64,000 nucleotides of DNA, taken from contig OY992839.1 of assembly GCA_963921425.1 (NCBI GenBank), forward strand, positions 17,716,910 to 17,780,909, read 5' to 3'. Source of the DNA: Dryas octopetala. Its lineage: Eukaryota; Streptophyta; Magnoliopsida; Rosales; Rosaceae. The translations under genes and the position numbers were made by a program. The notes beneath the pieces were generated by a model that saw only the letters and a program-made list of their open reading frames with translations, was not told where the DNA came from and did not search any database. Below, in pieces: positions 30,631 through 42,171 of this stretch (position 1 is its first letter; each line of letters opens with the position of its first letter).

Positions 30631-33141
30631 GTAAAAACAACTCTACAAAAGACGTTACTCATTTACAAAGATGCAAAGAAAAATTGACACTTGGATTCCT
30701 AGTCCTTACTTTGACTAGTTTTCCGTGATGCTAGCCGACCTGAGGTTAGGGATATAAAATTTCCAAGCATCAATTTATTTTTTTATAAAAAATATGGAAA
30801 ATCTATGCTTTATTGTTTTTGTGTATTAAATTTAGACTTTGTTTGTTTGACGGGGAAAGCTAGAAGAGGAATAAAAATTGTGCTCCATCTCTTGACAAGT
30901 TGCAACGTATATTTCACTTCTTAGTTCCAACCAATAGAAGGCAAGAAGAGCCATTGGTATTTATAGCCTAACAGCTAATAAGCAGTCATGAGGGAGGCAA
31001 CTGCTTTGGCAGCCTGTTGTGTCCATTTGTAGGGTAGATTTGCAAGAGCCTAATAATCTCGCTAGTACAAACATTGCAAACACATAACCATTGCATATTT
31101 AACTCCAGCCAGAAAAAGTGGACAAAAAATAGCTTTTGGCATTTAAAGCCTACACTTTGGCAACAGCTAACAGTGAGTTAAAGGAGGGGTCAACTGCTCT
31201 GGCAGCCTCTCATATTTACGAGGTAGCCATGCAAATGGCTAATTTGCAGTCTTGGGTGATGTTACAAGCTACCAACTGCATTATTCAGCAAATTGAGGAT
31301 AAGACAGCGATGGATTGCCCCAAAATTTCCTGGAATCTAACAGACATACCAAACATAGCTAGAGGCAATCTCCATAGACGAATTCAAATTGGCTTAAATT
31401 ATGCAGAAGATTAGTTATGCATATATGGTGTAGTCAAAATAATTGGCAAGGAACCGAGTTGTTCCGGCCCATGGTTTGCTCCCCAGTTTTGAATCCGGGT
31501 CGGGTCGACTGGATGATTTTTGAGGTTCCCAGTTATCAGTACTACCTGCTATCAAGTATTAAAGGTGGCTGCCTATACCTACACCCTTGTATAGAATTCT
31601 GATATGGCAACTTCATTACCTCTGGATAGCATATACCTAGACCCTTGTATAAAATTTCTGACTGCCCTGGACCACCTACACCAAGTAACATCAGTAGGAA
31701 AAGCTAAATATAGAAGGGCAGAAAGAGAGGAGGGGGAAAGGATAGAAAGCAATGAAAGATAGGAGGGCAAGCTTCTCAGAGCAGAGGACTTTAGTTTAGC
31801 GGAACCAACGTGCGTAATTATTTTACGCAACAATTAGGCAAATAGGCAAATCATATTGGAGAACTTTGCATATGTATCCTTCTTTCTATTCAAGGAAAAA
31901 AGTGAGGTCCAAAGTAATCAGGCTAATGTCATGGGCAAGAAACTGGAAATCAACCAAGAATTGAAAAATGAACCCTACAGGCTACTGTTAGCTGAAGAAA
32001 TTTCAAATTCCTGTCTGCAATAAAAGAGTGGGAACTTGCATAAATAAAAAAACCTGGTCAATCTCAGATGCACTGAGAAGTGCAGCATTTACCAAGGTTT
32101 GGAATACATAAAGCCTAACTCAACTGCATACGGAACTGAGCAGACTTGATATCAACCTCTTCATTTAGAGGAAGTTGAAGCTAGCAATTGCAATATCATA
32201 AGGAGAAAATTCCAACAACAATTAACAACAGCAGACCATTTTTTTTTTTTTTTTGTCTACTCACTCTGGATTAATCAATCAAAATATGAGCAATTGTAAC
32301 AAAATGATGAAGAAAGCAAACGGTTGCTCTCCTCAAAGACAGCTGCTGAGAATGAGTATATGATGTGACAATGTGGAATAGCTTTTTACACTAATTATGG
32401 CATCGTAGTTTCTAAGTTCAGAAGAGAGTAAGCAATTCTGATATAAAAAGCATTGTAAGCAATCTACCTCTCACAAAACTGGCCACATGCTAGACATTAT
32501 TTGCATGTGAGGGGAATGTAAGAAGGGGTTGTAACTAGCCGGATACACACAACACAACTGAATGAGAGGAGAATAAGCATATAGATTATAGAACCACGCT
32601 GCTGCAAAATGACATTTGGATGATTTTATTTCGTATATTGTGATTAGATTCAAGCACAAAGCCATAGTATATAGAGCAGGCTTTCCGAGGCCTCCAATTG
32701 CATACACACACACACACACACACCATCTTCTCTCTCTCAGTTTCTTTCAAACACAAAGCCAGGTTAGGGAACAAGGAGAAACTTATATAATCATTGAACA
32801 CAAAATCAGAAGCAGCAGCCAAAAGCTTGCTGAAAGATTCCATTATACAAAATAAATACCCAACAACAGAAAGGCAAAAAAAAAAAAAAAAAAAACAGCA
32901 ACATCGACCGAGCGGAGGTCCATTGCATATTCCTAATTTCTTTACACAATATATGGTGATTGATTAATTGATTAAATACAAGAGAAGGTGATCTCCTCCT
33001 TACCCAATTTTATTGCCGGCAGGCAGAGGCCTCCAAAAATGACCTGCATCCTCTCTTCGATCTACTTGTTGTTGTTGTTGTTGTTTCACATGTCACAAGC
33101 ACTTCATCATCTTGGTCGCAATACAAATCGGAGACCCGAAA
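30631..33141. other. Intergenic between the RTM2 fragment and ROH1
   Basis: Holds a diverged pair TAGCCTAACAGCTAATAA...GGCAACTGCTTTGGCAGCCT (~30965-31017) and AGCCTACACTTTGGCAACAGCTAACAG...GTCAACTGCTCTGGCAGCCT (~31146-31208). A (CA)n run lies at 32704-32723 and a poly(A) at 32878-32896. The part near 33141 should include the ROH1 3' UTR. No other gene recognised. Confidence 0.4.
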
Positions 33142-34386
33142 TCACACACTATTGGCTCTTCCCAAAGAGTCCATACCCTCTGTTCGGCTTCTTACAATTC
33201 CATGGAAGACCTCCCTGACCTGGCGCTCCAAGGGGTCCAACCCCTCCTTTATGCCATCGCAGAGGTTGGACAGTTCCTGCACTCTCTGCCTCACCTCCCC
33301 CTCCTTCTCCTCCGCCAGCGGAAACTGAACGGAATCCGCCAATTCGCTGATCACCCGCGAGCACTTCTCCATCTTATGAATCTCCTTCATCAAGCCGCAG
33401 GCATTCTTCCGGTCCCGCCGTTTCGACTCCTCCAGAATCCGCTCGTGCAGCGACAGCAGCGGCGCCGCCCACGAAAAGGTCCTCGGAATGGAGAAATGCA
33501 CCTGGAGCCCGCGGTCCTGGCATGGAATGGCCGCCACCAGGGCCCACATAACGAACAACAACACCCAATTGATGGTGAAAACCGCCGGCGCAAGGCCATT
33601 GGTGGCCGCAATTTCATTGGGTCTCGGCGGATTCAGGTTGGTGGCAATGGCCTGGAGCTGCCTGGCGGCGGACCAGGACCGCGAGACGCTCCACGACAGC
33701 GATCGGAAGTGACCCAAAGAGCGGTGGGGGTCCTTGGTGGTGCTGGAGGGGTTGTTGCGGCCGAAGGATCGGTTTCGGTGGGCGAGGTTGGTGGCGTTGG
33801 AGTCCTTGTCGTCGAGCATCGAAATGGCCAAATCGATTAGGGCCTTCTTGGCCCTCCGGAATTGGCCCTCGCCGAGGGTCCTGTCGCGGTCCAAAGCGCA
33901 GAGCACAATCTCGAGCAGCTTCTGCCACTGCCTTATTTGCTCAATCCCGTCGCGGATGGCATTGCAGACGTCAAGGGCCTTGACGCTGCGGTCGAAGTAA
34001 TCGGACAGGAGGCGGTCGACGGTGGGCCTGCTGACGTGGTGGTGGTTGGGGGCTGCCTTGTTGTTGGTGAAGATGAGGAGGAGCTTGAACTCTTGGTGGA
34101 TGCGGAGGAAGGCGTCGAGGAGGTCTCGGAGCCAGTGGAGGGAGAGGAGGTCGTCGGAGGAGGAAGAAGACAAATTGTGGAAACAATCGGCCACATGGGT
34201 TTGGAACGAGTCCAAGTCCACAGATTGAGCTTGGGTTTCCATGGAATTGAACTGGTCGCGCCGGAGGCTGAAGATGGAACGCCCCGCCAAATGCTTGTTG
34301 TGGTTGTTGTTGCTGTTGATCAAGGCACCACCACCACCGCCACCGCCACCTGACGAGCCCTTTTGTTGGTATTCCGTCGCTGGCAT
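33142..34386 (-). CDS. ROH1: ROH1 family protein (DUF793), exocyst-associated
   Basis: A single exon of 414 aa, ATG at 34386-34384. The start MPATEYQ, the FSLRRDQ motif (39-45), the [17 protein letters not shown] block (138-154), [17 protein letters not shown] (172-188) and [11 protein letters not shown] (200-210) are all conserved in the family. So are [15 protein letters not shown] (226-240), a hydrophobic segment (~266-288) followed by [11 protein letters not shown], and an end [18 protein letters not shown]. Arabidopsis ROH1 was found as an interactor of the exocyst subunit EXO70 (seed mucilage work), and the family is related to BYPASS1. The Gly run (13-20) and poly-Ser (73-77) are lineage features. 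Codon use is GC-rich (C/G at third positions), unlike the surrounding DNA, as expected of a conserved intronless gene. Confidence 0.93.
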   Translation of the reverse strand: MPATEYQQKGSSGGGGGGGGALINSNNNHNKHLAGRSIFSLRRDQFNSMETQAQSVDLDSFQTHVADCFHNLSSSSSDDLLSLHWLRDLLDAFLRIHQEFKLLLIFTNNKAAPNHHHVSRPTVDRLLSDYFDRSVKALDVCNAIRDGIEQIRQWQKLLEIVLCALDRDRTLGEGQFRRAKKALIDLAISMLDDKDSNATNLAHRNRSFGRNNPSSTTKDPHRSLGHFRSLSWSVSRSWSAARQLQAIATNLNPPRPNEIAATNGLAPAVFTINWVLLFVMWALVAAIPCQDRGLQVHFSIPRTFSWAAPLLSLHERILEESKRRDRKNACGLMKEIHKMEKCSRVISELADSVQFPLAEEKEGEVRQRVQELSNLCDGIKEGLDPLERQVREVFHGIVRSRTEGMDSLGRANSV

Positions 34387-34523
34387 TCTCTCACATCACC
34401 CACCCGCCCAATATCCCAATTATTGATTCGATATATCAATTCCCCAAAATTACTAATCACAACCTCAACAAAAATAAGCACCAGCTTTTCTTTTCAAGCC
34501 CGAACACTCACACAGAAAGAAAG

Positions 34524-34569
<46 letters not shown>

Positions 34570-34640
34570 AATACAAATGGAAGGTGAGCAAAGGAGAGAG
34601 CGTTCGCGTTTTATGGTGGTTGGGGTTTGGGAAAGAAAAA
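34387..34640 (-). promoter_or_regulatory. ROH1 5' leader with (GA)n microsatellite
   Basis: A (GA)~19 run at 34527-34565 lies ~140 bp upstream of the start codon; on the gene's strand it is a CT run, typical of plant 5' leaders. The transcript start is not visible. Confidence 0.5.
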
Positions 34641-35274
34641 GTGATTCAACTTTTTTACCATAATTGGAAATTTAGAAATCTTAATCACAGTCATCTGTGC
34701 TACTGTTAATTAAGTTTGTTTATTTTACTTTTTTTTTTGTAAAATAATAATTTGTTCTCGGAGAATTGTGTGTTTTTTCAATTAAATTTATGTAAATGAG
34801 GTATAAATTATAAGGCTCATTACAAATAAGTTAATAAAATTTTCTGCAATTATATTTTGATCAATACATTTTATTATAATTTTATAAAAAATATTATTTA
34901 CAATACATTAATAAATATATATTATTATTCATATTTAGATTTGTATTAGGTTTGTATTTAATTACTACGCAGTAAAACAGTTTAGATTTTGGACAAACCT
35001 AAACCATAAGCCATAATCTCTGGAACCCTAAATCTAACTTTATTTTAAACCCTAAATCTCATTTATATAACTGCACTTCATTTCTATGCTCTAAATTAAA
35101 TTAAGGGCAACATTATAATTTTACGTCTATAAATAATAAAAAAAAGGAATGAACAAATTGATATTTCTCAATGCACCAAGATACATGACATCATCAAGTG
35201 AATTTGGCTTAGTGACTAAAATGGAATATGAAATTTTGTATTAACTTATTTATAATATTGAAACTTTTAAATTG

Positions 35275-35309
<35 letters not shown>

Positions 35310-36384
35310 AATTGATTGTTCTTACTTCTTTCCAATTCGTCCTTGGTTATAATTTGTATACAATACTTAATTACTCGAACTAATTAAGTTTATCATTTTC
35401 TTTCTTCCTTTGCTAAGAAATAATAAAGTTTAGGCTCCATTTGTTGTGTTGTGTGTGCAGGTTACGTGCACTGCACACGGAGTGGACACGCCTGCTGCAA
35501 GTCTCTCACTTCACTTTTAACCTCTCTCTCCACAGATATCTGAGTACGGATTGCATCTTGACCATTGGTCACTTTTAGACTACATTTGGTTTTTGGTGCC
35601 AGTGGGGTTTTTTTACGGTGCTTTCGCGACTTGGTGGCTTACGACGGAGTCGTCGTACAAATGGAGTGCATACATCGACGCTACAGTTGGGTCTTCGTTG
35701 CCGCGTAAACTGGAGGATCCACGTCCGACAGACTGACTCGTTCCTTCTAGAAGGCGAGTGAGGGAATTAAATGGACAGAATTGCCCTTTCCGTTATGAAC
35801 AAGAAAGTGTCAATTCCCAGTTTGCATGCGACTTGGACTTACAGTATGTTGGTCCCACACTTCCGATTTCAACTCTGAGTTACAGCACTTCAATATTTCA
35901 AGTGTTCAACTCACTTCATCAAATTGCAAAGATTTTTAAATTCATATTAAACAGAAAAACAGAAAAACAGAAAAAAAAAAAAAAAAAAAAAAAGATTCAC
36001 AAAAATCTACGGAAAAAGGTCGAATTTTTTATTTTTGTCTTTATATGAGAAGGATAATGAAATGAAGATGAGAATTTTTATTGAAAAAGAAAGGCTTTTT
36101 TCAGTATTTATTAGATTTGTTTTCAACATGAAAGGGATTTCAAGTAGAACTTTATGTTTAGAAAGAAATTTATTTTATGTTTAGTTTGTATATTAATATC
36201 TTAAAGTATTTTCATAAACTCTATGAAGTAGATTAGATTAAAAATTAATTAACGATATGTGGGTTAATGGGTTATATAGTGAAAAAAGTATTTCACCGTT
36301 CAACAACTCGTTTATTTTGAAAAAAAAAAATTAAAAAGGCTTTTTAAGGCCCAAAATCAATAAATGGCTTCATAGGATTCGGAG
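34641..36384. other. AT-rich intergenic with poly(A) tracts
   Basis: Poly(A) of ~37 (35272-35308) and ~21 (35971-35991). 35455-35760 has balanced base use and short open stretches, but no family match that I can see. Nothing else recognised. Confidence 0.4.
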
Positions 36385-36748
36385 TATATAATACTCGTAT
36401 CCCGAGCTTTATAATCCCAAAATTTCTTAAAACGATTTAAGCCATTTGTTTGATAGAATACGGATTGGATCAAAGTTAAATTACACACAATATTTCGATA
36501 TAATTAAACACACTTCAAAATAGTTTATATTAAAAAGTCAACCTGTTAGGGTGATGAGTTCACAAAAGACCCTTAAACAATATTTTACAAAAGACCCCAA
36601 CCAACACACTACAGATATTTGAAATATATTACAACTTTAACGGAAATAAATGACAACAACAAAAGAGAAAGTAAGGTTCTAATGGTAGTAGGAAAAGAAC
36701 ATGGTAAAGGACCTAGAGACCTTGTATAAGCCAACCAAGATATAGGAG
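36385..36748 (+). repeat. Repeat family B, copy with empty insertion site
   Basis: Matches, in opposite orientation, 49797-49905 joined to 51853-52030. Shared words include ATAATACTCGTATC.CGAG, TTTCTTAAAACGA.TTAAGC, GATATAATTAAACACACTTCAAA.TAGTTTATATTAAAAAG and TCACAAAAGACCCTTAA. In this copy the two halves are contiguous (junction ~36541-36550), so it preserves the empty site of the solo LTR at 49911-51847. Confidence 0.7.
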
Positions 36749-38289
36749 TGTCACGCCCAAACTGATTAATTAAGATCGTTAAACTTAGGAACAGCTGCAA
36801 GAAAGCAAGTAAGGGGTAAGCATCACATACGTTCATAGCTTCCCCTCGGGAGACCCTAGCTAAGTTTGAAAATAGTAGGTTAAAATAAACATATACATAT
36901 ATGGTCAGAAGAGAAAAACAATTGGAAAGGATTCGCCACAAAACCAGTAACAATAATGATAGTTGAATTTCCACAATTTTTGAGTACGAACATGCAGTCG
37001 TTTTGCAAACGTTTTGAGAGTACTCTATAATGGAAACTTACCTAATGATCAAACACATTAATGAACAACTATGCTTACCAAGCAAAAGTTTGGTACCGTA
37101 GCGAAAGTAGTCATCTCTGATTAGTACTTTATAAGCTAGCCTCCCTATTAGACATTCGACTAACTCGTCCATACAAATCCCTTCCGGAAGCTTAGGGAAT
37201 CGAACCCAAGGTTATAAAAATACAATCCTTTACTCTCATATCATCAATCAGTTAACACATGAAAATCCATACGATATGACAAGCAAAAACAATGCATTTT
37301 TGCACGCAACAATATTTATTATCATACATATACACAATAAAAGTCTCATAGACAAGGTGTGAGGATTCCCCCTACTTGGAGTTCAAGTTTAACCTGATGA
37401 TACGGTCCAACAGCACCAATGTACTTGACTTCTTCTCTCGGTAACTAAAAAGTCCACGTCCAACAATAATTCAGTCAAAAGTAATTTTGACAGAATTTCA
37501 ACATGACCTTTCCATCATGTTCCCAGAAAATTCCAGAAACCAGTCTACTAAGACCAATCTTCATGACCCCGCACCCCGAGGCAAACAATCATGTCATGAT
37601 CTTTTGTTCAGTAACCGAGTAACGACTCAATTTCTGAACCCCTATTTTGTTTCTACTCAAGTTCATTCTAATAAAGTCTTGGAAGTTGATAAGTTAATGC
37701 CTTACGATATGCCCAGATAAGTACATGAGAGATTGAGGGATATCAAGCCTAGTGTCCAACGCCCGTTTGCTCATGGACTTGCCTAGATAGCACATCGTTT
37801 GGCATTAATATATCTTCTTCAATATATTATTAGGTTGATTAATTAACAAAAGTCGAGTAGCGTTTCGATTATAACTAAAACTTAAATAATTATTAATTTA
37901 AATAAGCTAGGTTATTGGGTTACCTGGTTGAAGACTTCCCAAGGGCAAAACCTCAGTACTATTTTGTTTTCTAATTTAAACACAACAATTGTCTAGTTAA
38001 CATGATAAAATTCTAACAACATTTCAGCAGAACTTCGACTAGGTTTAGGGCCTTATCTTAGCCTTTGAAGATGAAAACCTAATTTCTGTAGAATATTAGC
38101 CTAGAAACCATATGGAAAGATCGGGCTCGGCATCACAATCGCGTGGTCGAAAATGGATCTCGAATCGAACGTTGGATGAAGAAATTATGATGGAAACAAG
38201 TTGGGGAGTTTCAGAATAGAGAAATGGACGAATTTTAGAGAGAGAAGCTCTCAAGGTGATGGTGTGATTTAGAAATGAGAAATGACTTC

Positions 38290-38301
38290 CTATTTATAGG
38301 A
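38290..38301 (-). promoter_or_regulatory. TATA box of the minus-strand LTR
   Basis: CCTATAAATAGG read on minus, in the middle of the LTR-like element, at the usual U3/R place. Confidence 0.45.
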
Positions 38302-38517
38302 TTCAAGGTGAGTACACTTAGCAATTCTAGGTGGGTCTACTTAGCACTTTGGTGGATACAATGAGTAAAAGAGAGAATGGGTGGCAAATTGTGGGCGTGA
38401 CACGTGTCCATTACTTGGCCATCACTCCATTTTCTTGCCAAGCACTCCTTCGTTGGATCAAACTTGATTAACAGTTGAGATCATGATCCTTGTTTTCTAT
38501 TTTCGTTTCTATTTAAA

Positions 38518-41309
38518 TGTAACGACCCAACCCAAAGTTGACTTTTAAAAATAATGGACTTTCATCTTTGACTTTGGGCACGTTGGAAAGCTCTTGAGTC
38601 CACGAGTTCGTAGACACGCGGCACGCGTTAATCGGAGCTACGGTTTGAAAGATACGAGCATTTGAAGGGAAGGGCAATTTTGTAATTTTGTAGGAGTGGG
38701 TTTTAAATACCCAAAAATCCAGAAATTTCGGGGGGATTCTCTCACACTCTCTCTCCTCTCTCCCCGATACTCTCTCTCTCTCGCCCATTCAGTACCGCCG
38801 CCCTGTCACCGGCGCGTGGGCGCGCGTCCGGCGGCGGATGGAGGCGGACGAAAGCTCTCCGAGCTCGCCTCTCCTCCCTCCTCCTTCCTCTGTAGATCGT
38901 TTAGCCCAGAAACCCCCCAAAAATCGAACCCAGTTCAGGCCGATTGGGCCTCCGGCGACGACTCACATTTTCCGGCGGATTTGAGGGCGGCGACCACTTG
39001 GGTTTTCTTCCCCAGGCCCCGGCGAGTTCAGCCATGCCACTCCTTTGCTCCGGCGACCACCCCCGATGGAGAAATGACGCGAAACAGGGCCGATCCTCCT
39101 CGCCGGCGATCTGCGTTTTTCGGCCACGATGCGACGCCGGACCCACTGGGTATCATACCTCTCGTCACGGCGAGTTCAGCAATGGTGTCTTCCTGCCCTG
39201 ACGATGTCCCACGGCGGAGCAATGAGCTCGGGAAGCCAAGCCAGCCGCCGGCTTCCGCCGTCGATTCCGGCGTTTCTGGCGACTTTTGGCCGTCGGTCCA
39301 GTTGACAAAATCGATCCTCTAGGTACGAGTAATCTTTCCCCTAAAGTGTTGATGTTCAATTTTGAGACTTTAGAAATTTGATTTTTGGGTTTACGTCTAT
39401 TTTGAATATCTTGAGGATCGGACTCAAATTTGTGATGTTTATGTGCAATTGGAGGTTCTATTATATGATTAGGATTGTTCGGAGTTGAATTTGGATATTT
39501 CTAGGTATGTGCCGCCGCTGCCACCGACGGCTCCACCACTTGTGGCGGTGAGTTGGGTGGTTTTTCTTGTTAATCAGCCTCCCCAGGACTCTTAGAGGCC
39601 AACCCTAGGGTTTGTTTACGTGTGGGTGAGTATTGGGTGTACTTTGGGGCTGGGTAGTCACCGTACGTGGTGGTTACCGCCCATTTCGATCATTGAACGG
39701 CCAAATTGTGAAACCTGAATATTTGAATATTGGTTGTCTGGTCATAACAGGTATACGGATTCAGGAAATATCATTTCCGATGCCGTTATGCTGCCGGATT
39801 TGGTATCCGAGCAATGGCACTGTGAAGGGTAGGATTTGGATCATGAGAATAAATTGATGAGGATCTGAGGTTTAGGAATTTATTTGGAATGTTAGAGTTT
39901 GTCCTGAGGAAGTATTGGAATGATTTGAGTGACAAACAAGGGAAGGGTCGTGAGTAGAATTCAATCTCGGAAAGGTTTCGGTGTAGATCGGAGTAAACAG
40001 TGAGTGAATTTTGTTTATGATTGATTATTTATCCAATGATGATTAAGACGTTGTGATTTGAGGAGAGACACCTCCTTTTGATGAGTGGGTTTGATAAGGA
40101 TAATTTGGAGAAGAATATTTAAAGACTGCTGTATAAATGCACGTGTTGACCGGACGAGCCTGCTCGTATGGAGAGACCCCTCCGTACGAGATTGTGGCCA
40201 GGATACGAGCCTGCTCGTTCGGAGAGACCCCTCCGTACGAGATTGTGGCCAGGATACGAGCCTGCTCGTATGGAGAGACCCCTCCGTACGAGATTGTGGC
40301 CAGGATACGAGCCTGCTCGTTCGGAGAGACCCCTCCGTACGAGATTGTGGCCAGGATACGAGCCTGCTCGTTCGGAGAGACCCCTCCGTACGAGATTGTG
40401 GCCAGGATACGAGTCTGCTCTTACAGAAGGACCTCTATGTGCGAGATTATGGCTAGGATTTGAGCCTGCCCGAGTGCGGGATTGTGGCCAGGACATTTTC
40501 TACAGTACAGGTACGAGAATGATGTGAGTTTTAAGAATTAGTGTTTTGAGATATCAGATTTCAAGGATAAATTCAGTTCAGAGTTTGATTTACGGTTGAG
40601 GGGATGTGAAAATGGTTTTGAAAGAAGAGATTTTTGAAAGTAAGTATAAAGCTGGAGGATTTCCATGAAACGAAGTGTGTGAAATTAGATAGATGGTTGT
40701 TTGGTTGCTTGTATTGCATTTGTTTGCTAGGACTTAGTAAAGTCTAGGCTTGAATCGTGAGGACGGAAATGATAGTGTCTATGCGTTGAGGATATTAATT
40801 AGAATGTGAATGATTGAGGTTGAGGTTAATGGTCGATTGATTAGGCAATTGATTGGTTGGAATGATTATTAATATTATTGGTGGGATTTTGATGTGAATT
40901 TGAGGAATTTGGTTCATCTTGTTGCTTGGATGATTGGTGATGGAACTATTATGAAATTGAATAATTATGGATTTTATTGTGGATTATTTATTGAGTATGG
41001 AATTGAAGAAATTATTGAGGACAATTATTATTATGAAATTTCACTCATACGAGCTTTAGTGAGCTTACCGGGTTTGTTGTATAACTCGGTACACCATGGA
41101 TGCGGTGTAGGATTTGTGTTTTGCAGGTTAAGCAGACTGAGGAAGCAGTGGGAAGAAGACGAGGCAGTGGGACCCAGAGAGATTTATTTAAAATGTTTTT
41201 GACAGAATTTTATTTACTTATGTTGTTGTGTATGGCTCAAAAGTAAGAGAAAGCAGATTTAACAGTTTGATGTTCAGTATTTTCATGGCTCGAGGTTTGA
41301 GGTGTTTCA
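38518..41309 (+). mobile_element. Solo LTR of 2,792 bp with TSD TTAAA
   Basis: Begins TGTAACGACCCAACC and ends CGAGGTTTGAGGTGTTTCA. The 5 bp before (38513-38517) and after (41310-41314) are both TTAAA. Inside: a TTTTAAATACCC promoter-like block (~38700), a CT-rich leader, a GC-rich proline/arginine-coding-looking segment (38800-39320), a 51-bp tandem array and a GGTACACCATGG..GGTGTAGG block near the 3' end. No coding domains of a retrotransposon are present, so it is best explained as a solo LTR left by recombination between the two LTRs of a full element. A related shorter copy lies at 18883-20287. Confidence 0.8.
40155..40495 (+). repeat. 51-bp tandem array with a hairpin in every unit
   Basis: CGAGCCTGCTCGTATGGAGA... 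starts at 40155, 40206, 40257, 40308 and 40359 in nearly perfect units, then two degenerate units to 40495. Each unit contains CTCGTATGGAG (or CTCGTTCGGAG) facing CTCCGTACGAG across 6 bp. Because 51 is a multiple of three, every frame of both strands stays open; this explains the overlapping ~110-125-codon ORFs here, which are not genes. Confidence 0.95.
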
Positions 41310-41832
41310 TTAAATCTTGTCTTTTCTCTAATTTCTTTTGAAATTTACCAGAAATTATCTCGTAGTCGTCAATGTAATCTAAGAATAAGATGCCATTCGT
41401 GGTGTTCTATATTATCTCCCCATATTTTTTGTTTCTCCAATGATTTACACGTTTTCTCCAAACAATTGAAAATATCTTCAAAAGTGTTTGTTTACCTATT
41501 TTCTTCAATTTTTCTAATTCCTCAAAATTACAATCTAACTTCCGAAATTCTTTATAAATAATCCGGTCCTCGGATAATTATGATCTTAGTACCATTGGGT
41601 TCGTCTTATCGAGTACTTCAATACTAAGGCCTCAAACTGTTTTTGCAACGACGATAACCTAGTTAAATAATTTCGGGAATACTTAGAAATGGTTTTTCTT
41701 AATTTCTAAAAATAATAAATAAATTACTAATAATCTTAAATAAATTTCAGAAAATCAGTAATGACTCCAAATAAATCTCAGAAAATTTCTATAAGCTCAA
41801 AATAAAATATAGGAAAATTCTAGGGCGTTACA

Positions 41833-42113
41833 CCTGGAATGTTGAACTTGATGCTGTAAGGTCGGTGAACGCGTTCAAGCATCATACAATCTTCTTCCTT
41901 GGTGTGACTGTTGATGTTATCCGCAATAGTTTGGGGATATCTTTGAGGGCAAATTTGGTTCGCAACGACTAGAACCTCAACCTCACTTTGGGACGAGGGG
42001 TTTAATGGAACAACATTAGGGATCTCCGAAGTACTCATGGTAAAAGATTGAATAGGGTAAGAGTAAAAAATTAGGGATTTGAGATTCTTTGTTCTTCCAC
42101 TCAAAGTAAGCAA
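41833..42113 (-). other. Short open frame beside the minus LTR, unknown
   Basis: A minus-strand frame with an ATG at 42039-42037 (start MSTSEIPN) runs ~70 codons into the edge of the LTR at 41832, where it is cut. Its place, antisense and next to a TGGGGGG purine tract (42159-42168) and an LTR-like stretch, recalls the antisense ORF of Tat-type elements, but the sequence is too short to identify. Confidence 0.25.
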
Positions 42114-42171
42114 AGAAGATATTTACTTTTTCCTATGAGTTCAAAACAATTTAAAGGAAAATGGGGGGTAA

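Larger units (their letters stand above)
36749..41832 (-). repeat. LTR-like element, minus orientation, split by a nested solo LTR
   Basis: Read on minus it starts TGTAACGCCCTAG at 41832 and ends GGGCGTGACA at 36749. Without the nested 2,797 bp (38518-41314) it is ~2.29 kb. A promoter-like CCTATAAATAGG lies on minus at 38290-38301 and is followed by a GAGAGAAGCTCTC leader region. Edges and promoter fit one long LTR. No target duplication links the two ends, so it may belong to a larger element or have been rearranged. Confidence 0.45.

Noticed and set aside
31136-31414. 92-codon frame on + with mixed composition
   Set aside because: Begins without an ATG, no homologue recognised, isolated; could be part of an unrecognised exon but not supportable.
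33112-34353. Long open frames on the strand opposite to ROH1
   Set aside because: They mirror the GC-rich coding frame of ROH1 and have no family likeness.
37185-37215. GGGTTCGATTCCC on the minus strand, like a tRNA T-loop / B box
   Set aside because: No acceptor stem, D-arm or anticodon arm can be built around it; it lies in LTR sequence.
38696-39322. 208-codon open frame on + in the solo LTR, Pro/Arg/Ser-rich
   Set aside because: No recognisable domain or family; GC-rich low-complexity DNA gives open frames on both strands. Kept only as an oddity in the solo-LTR finding.
40085-40527. Overlapping 108-125-codon open frames on both strands
   Set aside because: They all come from a 51-bp (17-codon) tandem array that keeps every frame open; no start context, domain or codon bias supports a protein.
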